Shown: positions 1 to 8,690 of the stretch, one piece after another
Layout of the letters: every line of letters begins with the position of its first letter
Position numbering within the stretch: position 1 is the stretch's first letter
DNA from: a virus
Strand: one strand, 5' to 3'
DNA length: 20,427 bases
IMG/VR virus record: IMGVR_UViG_3300021962_000819
Coordinates: 1-20,427 of that record
Program-made: the position numbers and the translations under genes
Notes under the pieces: model-generated
Told to the model about the DNA's origin: nothing
Databases searched by the model: none
The model's input: only the letters and a program-made list of their open reading frames with translations

Positions 1-695
1 CCGTGTTCTGTCATCATATGATCTGCTGCTTTATCGGGATCGGAAGCGAACAACATAGCGCCTGTCATACATTCGTGTGTCAGATGATATTTGAAACAGT
101 CATAAACATCAGCAACTCCAGGAACTTTCTTAGAACCAAGAACCTCCTGCAGTTGTTCATTAAGACCACCTGCCTTTTTCATATCCGACAGGATACGTTT
201 TGCTGTAGGCTGATCAACAGTGCCCTTGGCATTCTCACACTTGTTGTTAATCTTTTCCAGAATCAATTGAAGGTATCCCAGCGCAATAACATTGTTCTCA
301 CCACCACCACACTCAGCAGCAACCTTCTTAAGAACATTACTAAAAACTTGAGTTGACTTATCAATACCTGCGCTAGTCAACTGGAAAGATTTGCCCCACT
401 TCATTGAGCACTTGTATTTCTTTCCGTTTGCTGTGAACATAATATCTGTCTTCGGTTCTTCACCACCGCCAGACATTTTCTTATAAGACTTATAGTATTC
501 CTGATCTTTGTTGATGTTGTCACTTTTATAACTATCAACAATCTTCGTGGCAACTCTTTTAATATCATCACCAATAGAACTGTATTGTGCTGCAGCTGTG
601 TCCAGTGCTTTCTTTTGTTCAGTATCTGGGTTGACGATTCTACTCATCGCCTGATACATTACTGCGTGTTCAAATTGCAGTCCCTTGTTCGCCAC
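1..695 (-). CDS. Late-expressed protein, possible PD-(D/E)XK nuclease fold (3' end outside window)
   Basis: The reading frame is open from a GTG at 693-695 to the left edge, giving about 231 visible residues beginning VANKGLQFEHAV. The GTG is chosen because no ATG lies upstream in frame before the previous gene and a T4-type late promoter (AATAAATA, 720-727) sits 24 nt upstream, the usual spacing for a phage late gene. There is no clear Shine-Dalgarno. I do not recognise the family with certainty. Three motifs fall in the order of a PD-(D/E)XK nuclease core: a helix with Glu (GLQFEHAVMYQAM), an Asp after a short loop (PKTDIMF), then a strand with S-x-K (KYKCSMKWGKSFQLTSAG). That assignment is inference. 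A virion or head-associated protein is equally possible given the late promoter. Confidence 0.7.
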   Translation of the reverse strand, partial: MANKGLQFEHAVMYQAMSRIVNPDTEQKKALDTAAAQYSSIGDDIKRVATKIVDSYKSDNINKDQEYYKSYKKMSGGGEEPKTDIMFTANGKKYKCSMKWGKSFQLTSAGIDKSTQVFSNVLKKVAAECGGGENNVIALGYLQLILEKINNKCENAKGTVDQPTAKRILSDMKKAGGLNEQLQEVLGSKKVPGVADVYDCFKYHLTHECMTGAMLFASDPDKAADHMMTEH

Positions 696-719
696 GGTAG
701 TATAAGAATACGACGAAAG

Positions 720-727
720 TATTTATT
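720..727 (-). promoter_or_regulatory. T4-type late promoter AATAAATA
   Basis: The minus strand reads AATAAATA, a match to the T4/cyanophage late -10 motif NATAAATA recognised by the phage gp55-type sigma factor. It overlaps the TAA stop of the oxygenase gene and lies 24 nt upstream of the GTG start of the left-edge gene, implying a leader of about 19 nt. No -35 element is visible, as expected for this class. Confidence 0.65.
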
Positions 728-1271
728 AGAATGTACCTGGCTTCTTGTACATATTCATTGAAAACACTCTACGTCTTCCTTGTGTTGGTGGAACTTCGTG
801 GATTAGTTTGGAATCAAATATAAGCAGTTGTCTTTCTGAGGGATAGTAAGGACTCGTCCTATCATAGATTATTGGTGAAGAATTATCTTCAAGTCTAAGA
901 TAACCAACTGCAGCAAAATCTGCTGGATAGTGGTAATGAGGTTTTGTGTAATCTCCAGGACCATAGTCTGCTCCCCAGATGTTCTTTGCATAAAAATGCA
1001 GGTCGTTGGTGCCATCGTGTAAACCACCGTAGCACCTACCACCTGTATTATATACCAGATTGGAAATCATTCTGCAACATTCCGAGACATACTCCTCACA
1101 TTTCGGCATTTGCAGATCCCATTCAGTTTGTCTGGCGACAAGGTTTGATGCTGGAGGAGTTGGTTTATCCAACTCATTCCAGTCATCAATTACTTTGTTT
1201 GCTTCTTCAATGCAATCCTGTGGAAGAATGAATTCAAAAACAGGATAACCAGAACCAACGAATACAGTCAT
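726..1271 (-). CDS. 2OG-Fe(II) oxygenase family protein
   Basis: A 181-aa protein with the C-terminal double-stranded beta-helix pattern of phage 2-oxoglutarate/Fe(II) dioxygenases. Metal-ligand candidates are H112/H114 or D118 in PHYHYPAD and the distal H158 in LIHEVPP. R166-R168 followed by VFSMN would bind 2-oxoglutarate. Family members hydroxylate or otherwise oxidise a protein, nucleic-acid or small-molecule substrate; the substrate is unknown here. The start ATG overlaps the stop of the preceding small membrane-protein gene (TAATG), so the two are probably translated together. It is the last gene of the gp41-mazG run before a late promoter. Confidence 0.75.
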   Translation of the reverse strand: MTVFVGSGYPVFEFILPQDCIEEANKVIDDWNELDKPTPPASNLVARQTEWDLQMPKCEEYVSECCRMISNLVYNTGGRCYGGLHDGTNDLHFYAKNIWGADYGPGDYTKPHYHYPADFAAVGYLRLEDNSSPIIYDRTSPYYPSERQLLIFDSKLIHEVPPTQGRRRVFSMNMYKKPGTF

Positions 1272-1459
1272 TACTTAGCAATCATAAACACTCCGTGAGC
1301 GTAGAATGCCATAAACATAAATCCCAAGCAAGCAGAAATAATTGTTGCATTGCGATTGTGTCGTCTAATAGCATCGTCCACAATTTTATGGACATCCTCT
1401 ATGGTTGCCAACTGTTGCTCTGGATCATACATTGGACTAAAAGCAAGTGGATCAATCAA
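1271..1459 (-). CDS. Small membrane protein, conserved-type phage hypothetical
   Basis: A 62-aa protein with a soluble N-terminal half (…DVHKIVDDAIRRHNRN) and one C-terminal membrane span of about 20 residues (TIISACLGFMFMAFYAHG…). The basic IRRHNRN just before the span predicts an N-in topology. The start given is TTG at 1457-1459, which overlaps the mazG stop as TTGA and has GGTGAT just upstream. An ATG at 1430-1432 (MYDPEQQLATIED) is the alternative and would give 53 aa. The function is unknown. Its place between mazG and the oxygenase suggests co-transcription with the replication genes. Confidence 0.65.
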   Translation of the reverse strand: MIDPLAFSPMYDPEQQLATIEDVHKIVDDAIRRHNRNATIISACLGFMFMAFYAHGVFMIAK

Positions 1460-1965
1460 CGATCACCATCAGCGCGTTCTTCAGAACGTGTAACGGTGAA
1501 TTCACCTTCTGGATACCTAGCAGCGAGTTTCATAGTATTGCGGAAGAATACATCTTCAAATCGAAGATCGAGAGCAATGCAGGCTTGAGCAGCATACCAA
1601 AGAATGTCGCCCAGTTCTGTAGTCAGATGATCTTTGACATCATCATTCCAAGGTTTGCCTTGGAATTTAATCTTCTTAACCAGTTCCATAAACTCACCAC
1701 TTTCAGCAACAAGACCTGAGGCAGCAGTATCCAATCGTTCAATCTTACATCCTTGCTTATTCAGTTCTGCGTACCTGTTGACCAGTGCACCAAAATCCTT
1801 GGAAGGATCGCTAGTTACCATATCGACAAACTCAATATATTTATCAAGGTCGATTTCTAGTTGTTCTTGGCGCTGCTGTTTATCAACAAGTTTTTTTGCT
1901 GACGGTGTGGTGAACCCAGGATTATTAATGCCTTCGGGGATACCTTCTACATTAGGGATAGTCAT
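1456..1965 (-). CDS. mazG: MazG-like nucleoside triphosphate pyrophosphohydrolase
   Basis: A 169-aa protein whose residues about 78-151 carry the MazG/all-alpha NTP pyrophosphohydrolase signature. E88xxE91 (AESGEFMELVKK) and E117xxD120 (TTELGDILWYAAQA) are the Mg2+-binding acidic pairs. The family hydrolyses NTPs or dNTPs to NMP and PPi. Cyanophage MazG has been proposed to affect nucleotide pools or host (p)ppGpp signalling during infection. The N-terminal 40 residues are a polar extension outside the core. The ATG lies 2 nt after the gp41 stop, so it is probably translated from the same message. Confidence 0.88.
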   Translation of the reverse strand: MTIPNVEGIPEGINNPGFTTPSAKKLVDKQQRQEQLEIDLDKYIEFVDMVTSDPSKDFGALVNRYAELNKQGCKIERLDTAASGLVAESGEFMELVKKIKFQGKPWNDDVKDHLTTELGDILWYAAQACIALDLRFEDVFFRNTMKLAARYPEGEFTVTRSEERADGDR

Positions 1966-1967
1966 AG

Positions 1968-3347
1968 TTAAATCTTGAATTCATCGAAGTTTTTTTTGTT
2001 ACCAAAGACGTTGACAATCTCAACATCCTTGTCATCGTCACGACCAGCATCAACAATGTTCAACTGTTCGTCACAATCATACAGTCGCATTTTGGATCTG
2101 TCAATACCAACAACAAATCGTTTGTTCATTGTGGGATCATTGTATCTATTCTTGAGTTGTTTAATCATAATCTGACCTGCCTGCTCTAAGTCTTCCGATG
2201 AGATAAGAGCAAACATAAAGTCTGCAGTAGCAGGAAGACCAAAAGATTCTGAAGTATCGGTCAGTTCCACATCTGAGTTCCCATAACCACTTCTAGTAGT
2301 TTGAGTAGCGGATATGATAGGAACGTTGCACTCCCCAGCAAGACCACGGAGTTCTTCAGCGATTGCTTTAACATAAGTGTAAGAGTTTACAATGGCACCT
2401 TTGTATCGTGCAGAGGCACAAATATTCAGGTAGTCTACAAATATAACATCAGGAACAAAAGATTTTTTGATCGCCAGTTCCTGCAGCAATGATTTGAAAT
2501 GTCCAACGTGAGCAGATGCAGTCGGATATTCTTTGATCACAAGTCTACCCTGAGTCTTTTCACTCAGTTTAGTGATCTTGTTATCGAACATCATCTTAGG
2601 TAGAGTTGCCAACTGCTGAACAGACACATCCAGAAGGTTTGCGTCAATACGTTCGGCAATCTTTTCCTCTGCCATCTCCAGTGTGATGTAGAGAACGTTG
2701 TACCCCATCATCAAATGTGATGCGGCAACGTGACACATAAACAGACTCTTACCAACACCAGTACCTGCAAGTCCAATGTTAAGGGTCTTCCTACCAAGAC
2801 CACCCTTGGTAATCTTATTCAACAACTCAATATCGAATGGAATCTTTTCTTCCACCCGATGATAAAATTCAAATCGCTCATCGGCATCATAAATGTAATC
2901 GTGACCGATCGAATTATCAAAACTCACTGCAAGAGCATCCGACAAAATTGACGGGATAGAATCTCGTGTGCGTTTTGTATCATTGCCGTCAGCAATTTGA
3001 ATAGACTCAAGCAATGCATTATAGATTGCTCGGTCACGACACCACTTCTCAGTAGTGTCAATCAACCATTTCAATTCGTGAGGTTCTTCATCGGATGTAC
3101 GAATCAAATTTACAAGAGTATTGTACTGATCCGCAGTCAGATCTCTACGTGTCTCAAGTTCAATGCACAATGCTTCCCGTGTAGGGAGGGCATCATACTC
3201 AATAAAATACTTTCTGACTTCATCAAAGAGAACCTTATTAGATCCGTCTTCAAAGTATTCATCTTGAATATGAGGTAGAACTCTACGAACAAATCCCTCA
3301 TTAAAAATGAAAGAGTTGACTACAAGAGTTTCTACTGAACTAGACAT
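1968..3347 (-). CDS. gp41: Replicative DNA helicase gp41 (DnaB/SF4 type)
   Basis: A 459-aa helicase, close to the length of T4 gp41. The N-terminal about 150 residues are the helical hexamerisation/primase-interaction region. The RecA-like core follows, with Walker A GTGVGKS (about 195-201), the catalytic Glu in ITLEM (224), Walker B VIFVDYLN (D305) and ISATQTTRSGYG near 345. It unwinds the fork 5'-3' ahead of gp43 and works with the gp61 primase, which is not in this window. The ATG overlaps the stop of the upstream oxygenase gene by 8 nt (ATGTCTAG). mazG follows after 2 nt. Confidence 0.93.
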   Translation of the reverse strand: MSSSVETLVVNSFIFNEGFVRRVLPHIQDEYFEDGSNKVLFDEVRKYFIEYDALPTREALCIELETRRDLTADQYNTLVNLIRTSDEEPHELKWLIDTTEKWCRDRAIYNALLESIQIADGNDTKRTRDSIPSILSDALAVSFDNSIGHDYIYDADERFEFYHRVEEKIPFDIELLNKITKGGLGRKTLNIGLAGTGVGKSLFMCHVAASHLMMGYNVLYITLEMAEEKIAERIDANLLDVSVQQLATLPKMMFDNKITKLSEKTQGRLVIKEYPTASAHVGHFKSLLQELAIKKSFVPDVIFVDYLNICASARYKGAIVNSYTYVKAIAEELRGLAGECNVPIISATQTTRSGYGNSDVELTDTSESFGLPATADFMFALISSEDLEQAGQIMIKQLKNRYNDPTMNKRFVVGIDRSKMRLYDCDEQLNIVDAGRDDDKDVEIVNVFGNKKNFDEFKI

Positions 3348-3915
3348 AATGGGTGTAAGTGCTAACTATGTACTTATCATTTGAGGTAGTTGGTCTTCCT
3401 TTATGTGGAAAGCACCACAGCGGAGGGAAGATAATCATTCTACCAGATTTTGGTTTGATTGTCGGACCATTGTGAAAGACTGTTTCACCTCCTTCAGATA
3501 CATCATTTAGATACCAGAAGATTGAGAGAAACCGTTTTGCACTAGCGTGGTCACCAACATCAACGTGAAGATCGAATCTATCATCTGTTCCTGCCCGATA
3601 CTTCTTGATTCTAAATTGTTCAAGTTGCGATCTTTCGGGAAAGAACTGACGACATTCAACATCATCCATATACTTTTGAACCCAGTAGTGGGAGGATTCG
3701 ATAAGAGCATTCTGAAGAATGCCCATATCTTTCCAGTCCTGATGATGTTCTTGGTTATCGTCTATCCACTGAGTGACATTAAACTGAGTAAACTTTGGAC
3801 GACCATTGTGATCCAGTGTTTCTACATCGTGTTCTTCAAATAACCGAATGGCATTTTTGCAAACATCATCAGGTATTGTGTAGTCGTAAACACGAATGAA
3901 TTCATTAAGATCCAT
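3340..3915 (-). CDS. 2OG-Fe(II) oxygenase, prolyl-4-hydroxylase-like
   Basis: A 191-aa protein starting [13 protein letters not shown]117-x-D119 (DLHVDVGDH) and H171 (FPHKG) form the iron triad, and K181 (SNDKYIVST) is the likely 2-oxoglutarate-binding basic residue. The core [13 protein letters not shown]…[12 protein letters not shown] is typical of the P4H family. Upstream ATGs at 3942 and 3921 exist in frame, but 3915 is preferred because AAAGAG lies 7 nt before it and family members start this way. It overlaps the uvsX stop by 11 nt. The substrate is unknown; insertion between uvsX and gp41 suggests early expression. Confidence 0.85.
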   Translation of the reverse strand: MDLNEFIRVYDYTIPDDVCKNAIRLFEEHDVETLDHNGRPKFTQFNVTQWIDDNQEHHQDWKDMGILQNALIESSHYWVQKYMDDVECRQFFPERSQLEQFRIKKYRAGTDDRFDLHVDVGDHASAKRFLSIFWYLNDVSEGGETVFHNGPTIKPKSGRMIIFPPLWCFPHKGRPTTSNDKYIVSTYTHYV

Positions 3916-4921
3916 AACCATACTCTTTCTGTGCACATTCATCCAGTGCTTGCATTACTTCGGGGGTGAAATATTTTTCGGGATCAGCAAGTATAACAGA
4001 AGGATAAACGGAAGATTCCCCAACAACGACGCGATTCCCCTTACGGGTGAATACTCCGTATTTCTCACCCAGTTCCAGTAATCCGAAATAGCGATCCAAT
4101 CCGCGTTCATCATAGTACAACCTCGTAGCAACTTTACTGTTCTCTTTAGTGAGTCGGGATTTCTTCGCCTCACACTTGATAATGTTACCCACTACCTCAG
4201 TACCATCCTTCTCCTTAGACTTGCTCAAGAACACAATAGTCGATGCAGCGTACTTCAGTCCACTACCACCGCCCATTTCTTTGGTTGGCACATAGGCACC
4301 CACCACGTCATAGGTGTGGTTGGTAACGATCATAGGAACGTTTGCTTTACCCAGTTTCAGAGTGAGCACACGGAAGATTGCTTTGACCACCTGAGCACGG
4401 GTCATATCACGAGTCTCTTTACCCGCTTCAGAGTCTTCGATTTCTTTTGTGGTAGACAACATACCAAGACTATCGAGAACAAACATCAAAGGTTTACGTT
4501 CGTCAAGTTTCTGCTCCATATACTTCTCAAGGATCTTGAGAGACTGAGTACGAAACTCCTGCACGGTAGTGACAGGAACAATCACCATACGTTTGCTGTC
4601 GATATTACGACTCTCGATCATCTCACGAGAGATTGCAGATTCAGACTCAAAATAAATGACTCCAGCATCAGGATCAGTATCGAGGAAATGACGAACGATA
4701 CTAAGAGCAAAGAAAGTTTTTCCAGTGCTGCTTTCTCCTGCAAGAGCGGTGATCTTGTTTGAAGGCAAACCTCCATAAATCGAACCACTAAGTAGGGCAT
4801 TGAAAATATAGCTGCCACTATCAATGTAAGATGCGATATCTCCAGCAGCAATGCCGTCAGAAACCACACCAGCATATTCGTTGCCAATCTCAGAGACAAC
4901 GTTATTTAGGAAACTGCTCAT
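3905..4921 (-). CDS. uvsX: UvsX RecA-like recombinase
   Basis: A 338-aa RecA/UvsX-family strand-exchange protein. It has Walker A GESSTGKT (62-69), YFESE near 90-94, Walker [12 protein letters not shown] (D150), and a DNA-binding loop region around [12 protein letters not shown]. It forms filaments on ssDNA and drives recombination-dependent replication and repair, normally with UvsY and UvsW, which are not in this window. Its ATG overlaps the gp43 stop as ATGA, consistent with coupled translation of polymerase and recombinase. The C-terminus ([14 protein letters not shown]) is acidic and runs into the next gene. Confidence 0.93.
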   Translation of the reverse strand: MSSFLNNVVSEIGNEYAGVVSDGIAAGDIASYIDSGSYIFNALLSGSIYGGLPSNKITALAGESSTGKTFFALSIVRHFLDTDPDAGVIYFESESAISREMIESRNIDSKRMVIVPVTTVQEFRTQSLKILEKYMEQKLDERKPLMFVLDSLGMLSTTKEIEDSEAGKETRDMTRAQVVKAIFRVLTLKLGKANVPMIVTNHTYDVVGAYVPTKEMGGGSGLKYAASTIVFLSKSKEKDGTEVVGNIIKCEAKKSRLTKENSKVATRLYYDERGLDRYFGLLELGEKYGVFTRKGNRVVVGESSVYPSVILADPEKYFTPEVMQALDECAQKEYGYGS

Positions 4922-7395
4922 ACAAATAGATCTTCTAGGGTTGCAATTTTTTCTGCTCTCCAGTTGATCGTGTCAAGGATTACTTGGAGAGGATCGAGGA
5001 AACTCTTCTGGAATTGTAGGTCGTAATCAATGGACTTGTCAAGTCCAAATTCTGTTGGAAGAGTTTGGAAGAACGAGATGATGTTCTCGTTAATTTTATT
5101 TGGTTGACGAAGATACAGGAACTTGACCTTTTCACCTTCTTGTATCAACGGATACTTATGGGTGAGTTTGTTCTTCTTGTTATGGAAATTATATAGGAGT
5201 GCTCCACGAACTTGCACTGGAGTTGCCTTTGAGTAAATCGTTACTGGATTTGAATACTTGCTGAGACCGTTGCAACCTCGGGGGAAAGCGATGTCCTCTG
5301 GACGAAGAGATTCAAATTTGTTCCTGAAGTTTGCGACGAACTTTTGAACGTCGGATTCATCACCATTCATAATTACCTTAAGGGCATCCTTAATGGCAGT
5401 ACGGCAAGCAGCAGGAGTGGATGATTTAACTGCTTCAATACCCATCATTTTAAGTTTGGGTTCAGTGAACCTCACACCTTCAATGTCCCAGGCATTGAGA
5501 ATATACCTTTTCTTAGCAGTCCAGATGCCTTTGTTAGCGATGGTCTCTCGCTTCATAAACATCTTCTGCTCATAGGCATTTACATATCGTGCCAGTTCTT
5601 CGTAAGAACTTTCAATATAAGGTTCAAGTTCCATTGAACAGACCTTATCAAGGAACCCCACAATTTTCTCAGGAGTTTTCTCTCTCCCTTGGTATACACG
5701 GTCAACCAGAGGACCCAGGTTGAGATACAGAGAATCGGTATCAGAAGCAATAACATAATCAACGGAATCAGTTTTGAGGATTTTATTAAGATGCTGGTTC
5801 ATCTTATTCTCAATCCAGCGGATTGAAAGTTGACCAGAAAGAGTAATTGCCTCAGCATTTGCTAGGTTGAAGTACCGAAAATACTGATTACCAATGGCAC
5901 CATAAGCGGAGTTGAGTTGGATCTTTCGTGCCATCTGAATGTTATTGCACCGCGAGATCTCATTCTGAAGTGTTGGATCACCAGTCTCCTCAAACTTCTG
6001 CTTAGCAGCGAGCATCTTCTTTTTGTAGATGGTACGATCACTATAGATACGCTGCATCATTTCGGGCAAGAATCCGTGAATGTCCTTGCGATACTGTGCA
6101 CCATTAGCACATACACAATAGTCGTTTGCAATCTGAACATTGCCAGATAGAAGTTTATCCACCGAAATGCTAGGGAACCTAGAATCAATCAACGTCTCTG
6201 GAGAGATGTTGTACTGCATAATCAGGTGAGGATACAGACTATTGAGGTCAAATGATACGACCCATTCATACAAACCAGGAATGGGTTCTTTCACATATGC
6301 GCCAGCATACTTATCATTTTTATCGCTCTCCTGTTTGGGAGGAACACAGATCTTGCGTTCTTTAAGGTAGTTGTAGATAAGCGTATCCCACATACGGACC
6401 TGTGAATACACATCCTCAAAGTTCACCTTAGCATCATATGCCATAGTGACAGCAAGTTCCAACAGTTTCATCTTATGCTCAAGACGATCCACCAGTTCCA
6501 CGTCGTGCACGTTGTACTCAACAAACTTCTGCCAGTTCTGGGTATAGAAAGCTTTAAAGTTCTCAAACTCGCTGTGATCCAGTTTGTTGGCATTAAGTTC
6601 AACAAATGCAATATGATCCAGTCGATATGATTCTTGATTGCTATAGGTGAACTTTTGGTACAAATCAAGATAGTCAAGGATACTAACGCCCAGGATGTCA
6701 TAGGCAAGATTCTTGCGACCCTTGATATACACCTCACGCATATTTACCTTGTCCCAAGGAGAAAGTGATTTCATCCACTTCTCACCAAGAACACGCTCAA
6801 TGCGACGGCAAATGTATGGGATATCGTACAAGTTACAGTTCCATCCAGTCACAATGTCAGGGGTATTATCAACCCACCACTTGTGAAAGTCTGCGAGCAT
6901 TTCATTCTCAGTCCAGAATACACGATATTCAGTATCGAGTTTTGCTTCACGAGTTCCCCAGGTAATGAACTTACCAGATGAAAGATCCTTGATAGTAATA
7001 AGAAGCATCTCTTCCTGACACGCCTCAGTATCAGGGAATCCATTCTCGCAAGCAACCTCAATGTCGATCGTATAGATCTTCATATCCTTGAGATTAAATC
7101 TCAGGTCACCAGAATACTTCTCGCTGATCCATTGATATACGAATCGTTCATAACCGTGAACTTCAAATCCATCAACGTCCTTATACTTCTCAATGAACTC
7201 ACGAGCACGACGAGCACCATCCTGAACAACAGGTGCCATCGGTTTACCCTCAAGAGTCTTCCAGTCACCCTTAGGAGAAGGAACAAACAGAACTGGTTTA
7301 ATAATCTCCTTATATGAAATGGGCGATCCATTCTCATACCCACGGCAAAGAATGGCATCGCCCAACAGTGTAACATTCGTGTAATAACTACTCAC
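4918..7395 (-). CDS. gp43: DNA polymerase gp43, family B with 3'-5' exonuclease
   Basis: An 825-aa replicative polymerase. Exonuclease motifs: ExoI YTIDIEVA (D111, E113), Exo[10 protein letters not shown] (N186, D191), Exo[13 protein letters not shown] (D298). Polymerase motifs: [10 protein letters not shown] (D383), [10 protein letters not shown] (491-499), [10 protein letters not shown] (D552, D554). The extreme C-terminus, [10 protein letters not shown], resembles a sliding-clamp binding peptide. All catalytic residues are intact. The start is GTG at 7393-7395, overlapping the preceding gene's stop as GTGA; no in-frame ATG fits. It is somewhat shorter than T4 gp43 (898 aa). Confidence 0.95.
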   Translation of the reverse strand: MSSYYTNVTLLGDAILCRGYENGSPISYKEIIKPVLFVPSPKGDWKTLEGKPMAPVVQDGARRAREFIEKYKDVDGFEVHGYERFVYQWISEKYSGDLRFNLKDMKIYTIDIEVACENGFPDTEACQEEMLLITIKDLSSGKFITWGTREAKLDTEYRVFWTENEMLADFHKWWVDNTPDIVTGWNCNLYDIPYICRRIERVLGEKWMKSLSPWDKVNMREVYIKGRKNLAYDILGVSILDYLDLYQKFTYSNQESYRLDHIAFVELNANKLDHSEFENFKAFYTQNWQKFVEYNVHDVELVDRLEHKMKLLELAVTMAYDAKVNFEDVYSQVRMWDTLIYNYLKERKICVPPKQESDKNDKYAGAYVKEPIPGLYEWVVSFDLNSLYPHLIMQYNISPETLIDSRFPSISVDKLLSGNVQIANDYCVCANGAQYRKDIHGFLPEMMQRIYSDRTIYKKKMLAAKQKFEETGDPTLQNEISRCNNIQMARKIQLNSAYGAIGNQYFRYFNLANAEAITLSGQLSIRWIENKMNQHLNKILKTDSVDYVIASDTDSLYLNLGPLVDRVYQGREKTPEKIVGFLDKVCSMELEPYIESSYEELARYVNAYEQKMFMKRETIANKGIWTAKKRYILNAWDIEGVRFTEPKLKMMGIEAVKSSTPAACRTAIKDALKVIMNGDESDVQKFVANFRNKFESLRPEDIAFPRGCNGLSKYSNPVTIYSKATPVQVRGALLYNFHNKKNKLTHKYPLIQEGEKVKFLYLRQPNKINENIISFFQTLPTEFGLDKSIDYDLQFQKSFLDPLQVILDTINWRAEKIATLEDLFV

Positions 7396-7628
7396 AGATT
7401 CTTCTTGTACCTAACGATGGTTTCTTGTGACGGTTCCACTATAGTAAGAATGACATCACTTGTCAAGAAAATATCTCGTTGATCTGTGTAGAGGGGGAAA
7501 GGTATGATCGTATCATCACCTAGTTTTACACAGGACTGAACAAGGTACATCGGTTCCTCATCGAGTTCAACTACCTCCCCCATCAGATGTGTTTGATCCT
7601 TCAGAATCACGATTTTCAATGGATTCAT
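7392..7628 (-). CDS. Small beta-rich protein, Sm-like pattern (copy C)
   Basis: A 78-aa protein beginning MNPLKIVILKDQ. I do not recognise a named family. Its strand pattern matches the two other small proteins at 7567-7959 and 16826-17113: a K-I-x-x-L first strand, an (E/A)(V/D)V second strand, a central IPFPLY segment and a closing strand VILTIVEP followed by a short helix. The degree of identity is low, so common ancestry is inference. The ATG has AGAGGT about 8 nt upstream. It overlaps the preceding gene by 62 nt and gp43 by 4 nt, so its expression is tied to the polymerase. Confidence 0.7.
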   Translation of the reverse strand: MNPLKIVILKDQTHLMGEVVELDEEPMYLVQSCVKLGDDTIIPFPLYTDQRDIFLTSDVILTIVEPSQETIVRYKKNL

Positions 7629-7959
7629 TGTGGTGTACCTCTGTTAGTTTTTCCCATTTTGATTTTACTTCTGGATGCGGTTCGTAAATTGTAACCACTT
7701 GACTGACCTGAACCAGTGTTCTGTTATCTACTGATAGAGGAATCCAAGGAAACAATTCCAAATTTAGATCGTTGATTTTCTGAGGTTCATCAGTGGCACC
7801 AGACTCAAACAGCATTTCTGCTGTAGCAGTAAGTGTAATCTGATATGGATTGATCAGAAAATATCCAATAGGACTATAAGATTCTTGAGTTGGAAATGCT
7901 TCTCTAACGTCAGCAATTACATCTTCACCATTTCCGAGTCTTACGATTTTTACGGTCAT
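7567..7959 (-). CDS. Small beta-rich protein, Sm-like pattern (copy B) with acidic tail
   Basis: A 130-aa protein starting MTVKIVRLGNGEDVIADV. The opening closely matches copy A next to gp44 (MNVKLIRMWSGEDVVADL). Shared later segments are an N-P turn, (F)xPWxP and VSQVVTIYEPHPEV. This suggests a compact beta barrel of Sm-like size, which is inference only. The last 25 residues (ENRDSEGSNTSDGGGS) are acidic and probably disordered. The ATG at 7957-7959 follows GAGAAA; a TTG 12 nt earlier is less likely. It overlaps the 75-aa gene by 35 nt and copy C by 62 nt. Confidence 0.75.
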   Translation of the reverse strand: MTVKIVRLGNGEDVIADVREAFPTQESYSPIGYFLINPYQITLTATAEMLFESGATDEPQKINDLNLELFPWIPLSVDNRTLVQVSQVVTIYEPHPEVKSKWEKLTEVHHNESIENRDSEGSNTSDGGGS

Positions 7960-8152
7960 AGTTTTTCTCAATTAATTTGTAATAAACACCGCGAACGAGA
8001 TCAACGAATGCTTTTCTAGTAGTAATGTTTTTCTCATCTGCTAACAGACGAGACAAGTATAGCATTTCCTCAACGTGTTCCGTAGGAACATCAAGAGTAA
8101 TACTTTCATAATCTTCACACAGTCTAGGTGTGCAATTGACATAATGATTCAT
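7925..8152 (-). CDS. Hypothetical 75-aa protein
   Basis: The protein starts MNHYVNCTPRLCEDYESITL and ends with a strongly basic stretch (KLIEKNYDRKNRKTRKW). The middle (VPTEHVEEMLYLSRLLADEKN) is predicted helical. No family is recognised. The ATG is well supported by GAGGG 8-9 nt upstream. It is the first gene after the late promoter and terminator-like hairpin at 8167-8220, and heads a tightly overlapping run into gp43. The basic tail would fit nucleic-acid contact, but nothing proves it. Confidence 0.7.
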   Translation of the reverse strand: MNHYVNCTPRLCEDYESITLDVPTEHVEEMLYLSRLLADEKNITTRKAFVDLVRGVYYKLIEKNYDRKNRKTRKW

Positions 8153-8166
8153 AGAAAAATCCCTCA

Positions 8167-8195
8167 ACAAAAAGAGACCCCCAGTGGGAGTCTCT
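8167..8195 (-). terminator. Rho-independent terminator / attenuator hairpin
   Basis: On the minus strand a 10-bp stem (AGAGACTCCC paired with GGGGGTCTCT, one G-U pair, 3-nt loop ACT) is followed by TTTTTG. It lies between the stop of the barrel-like gene (8223) and the 75-aa gene (ATG at 8152). It would end transcripts from the right. It also lies only a few bases downstream of the late promoter at 8208-8215, so it could attenuate that promoter's RNA. Confidence 0.8.
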
Positions 8196-8197
8196 TC

Positions 8198-8220
8198 GAT
8201 TGTATTTTATTTATACAATC
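8198..8220. repeat. Perfect 8-bp inverted repeat enclosing a late promoter
   Basis: GATTGTAT and ATACAATC are exact inverted copies separated by 7 nt (TTTATTT). The late -10 motif TATAAATA on the minus strand (8208-8215) falls across the spacer and one arm. The repeat starts 3 nt from the terminator stem at 8173-8195. Confidence 0.8.
8208..8215 (-). promoter_or_regulatory. T4-type late promoter TATAAATA
   Basis: This is an exact match to the T4 late consensus TATAAATA on the minus strand, 55 nt upstream of the 75-aa gene start. Transcription would begin near 8200, so the leader contains the terminator-like hairpin. There is no convincing -35 box. It may give late transcription of the 75-aa gene, the Sm-like pair and gp43, if the hairpin is passed. 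Confidence 0.55.
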
Positions 8221-8222
8221 TA

Positions 8223-8600
8223 TCAGAAGGAATAACGAACTTTGAGTTCGCCACCGAGATCGGTAACCTTGGAAAGATTACCATACTCACCAGTAACCTT
8301 GGCAGCAACACCAACGTTCTTGGCAACCTTAGCCTTTACGCCAACTTCAGCAACAGCAACTTCTTCGTTTTTAGTTTTACCAGTGTTCCACTCGTAACCA
8401 GGGCCAATCTCACCATAAACGGTGACACCCTTAGCAACTTTCTCTTCATAACCAATACGAAGTTCGGTTTGAGCACCTTTGTAAGTGCTGTCACCGTTGG
8501 CAAAAGCAACACCAGAAGTAGTTTTGCTTTCAACGTAAGGACCAGCAAGGGCAGGAGCTGCCATCAGGGGAAGGGCAGCAAGAGCGATTGCGAATTTCAT
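8223..8600 (-). CDS. Small outer-membrane beta-barrel-like secreted protein
   Basis: A 125-aa protein with an N-terminal signal peptide ending near APALA|GPYVE. The mature part (about 105 aa) alternates polar and hydrophobic residues in several beta strands (TELRIGYEE, VTVYGEIGPGYEW, VGVKAKV) and ends in a phenylalanine (GELKVRYSF). A terminal Phe is the usual recognition signal for the BAM outer-membrane assembly machinery. It is clearly related to the neighbouring gene at 8691-9065 (AGPYV start, YGEIGP/YAQLGP, V(K/R)Y(S/T)F end). No Shine-Dalgarno is visible before the ATG, and a terminator separates it from its sister gene. The function is unknown; envelope insertion late in infection is inference. 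Confidence 0.75.
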   Translation of the reverse strand: MKFAIALAALPLMAAPALAGPYVESKTTSGVAFANGDSTYKGAQTELRIGYEEKVAKGVTVYGEIGPGYEWNTGKTKNEEVAVAEVGVKAKVAKNVGVAAKVTGEYGNLSKVTDLGGELKVRYSF

Positions 8601-8628
8601 AAAAGTTTTATGCGATTTACAGTGTCTT

Positions 8629-8660
8629 AAAAAAAGACCTCTACAATCTAGCAGAGGTCT
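8629..8660 (-). terminator. Rho-independent terminator after the upstream barrel-like gene
   Basis: On the minus strand AGACCTCT and AGAGGTCT form an 8-bp stem with a 10-nt loop, followed at once by TTTTTTT. It lies 30 nt after the stop of the 8691-9065 gene and 28 nt before the ATG of the next barrel-like gene. That next gene must be read through the hairpin or from an unseen promoter. Confidence 0.8.
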
Positions 8661-8690
8661 CGGATTTTGTCGTTAAGGTTTAGTTAATGA

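Noticed and set aside
1835-1842. Late-promoter-like GATAAATA on the minus strand
   Set aside because: It lies deep inside mazG, encodes the DKY residues, and has no gene start at a suitable distance downstream.
4316-4762. Long plus-strand open frame of 148 codons opposite uvsX
   Set aside because: It is a shadow of the uvsX coding strand; UvsX motifs are intact and the plus frame shows no domain, promoter or ribosome site.
8585-8625. Late promoter for the second barrel-like gene (CATAAAAC)
   Set aside because: It matches the late motif at only 6 of 8 positions and lies too close to the ATG.
8184-8630. Plus-strand open frame opposite the barrel-like gene
   Set aside because: The minus-strand gene has a signal peptide and a C-terminal Phe; the plus frame begins inside a terminator and has no supporting signal.
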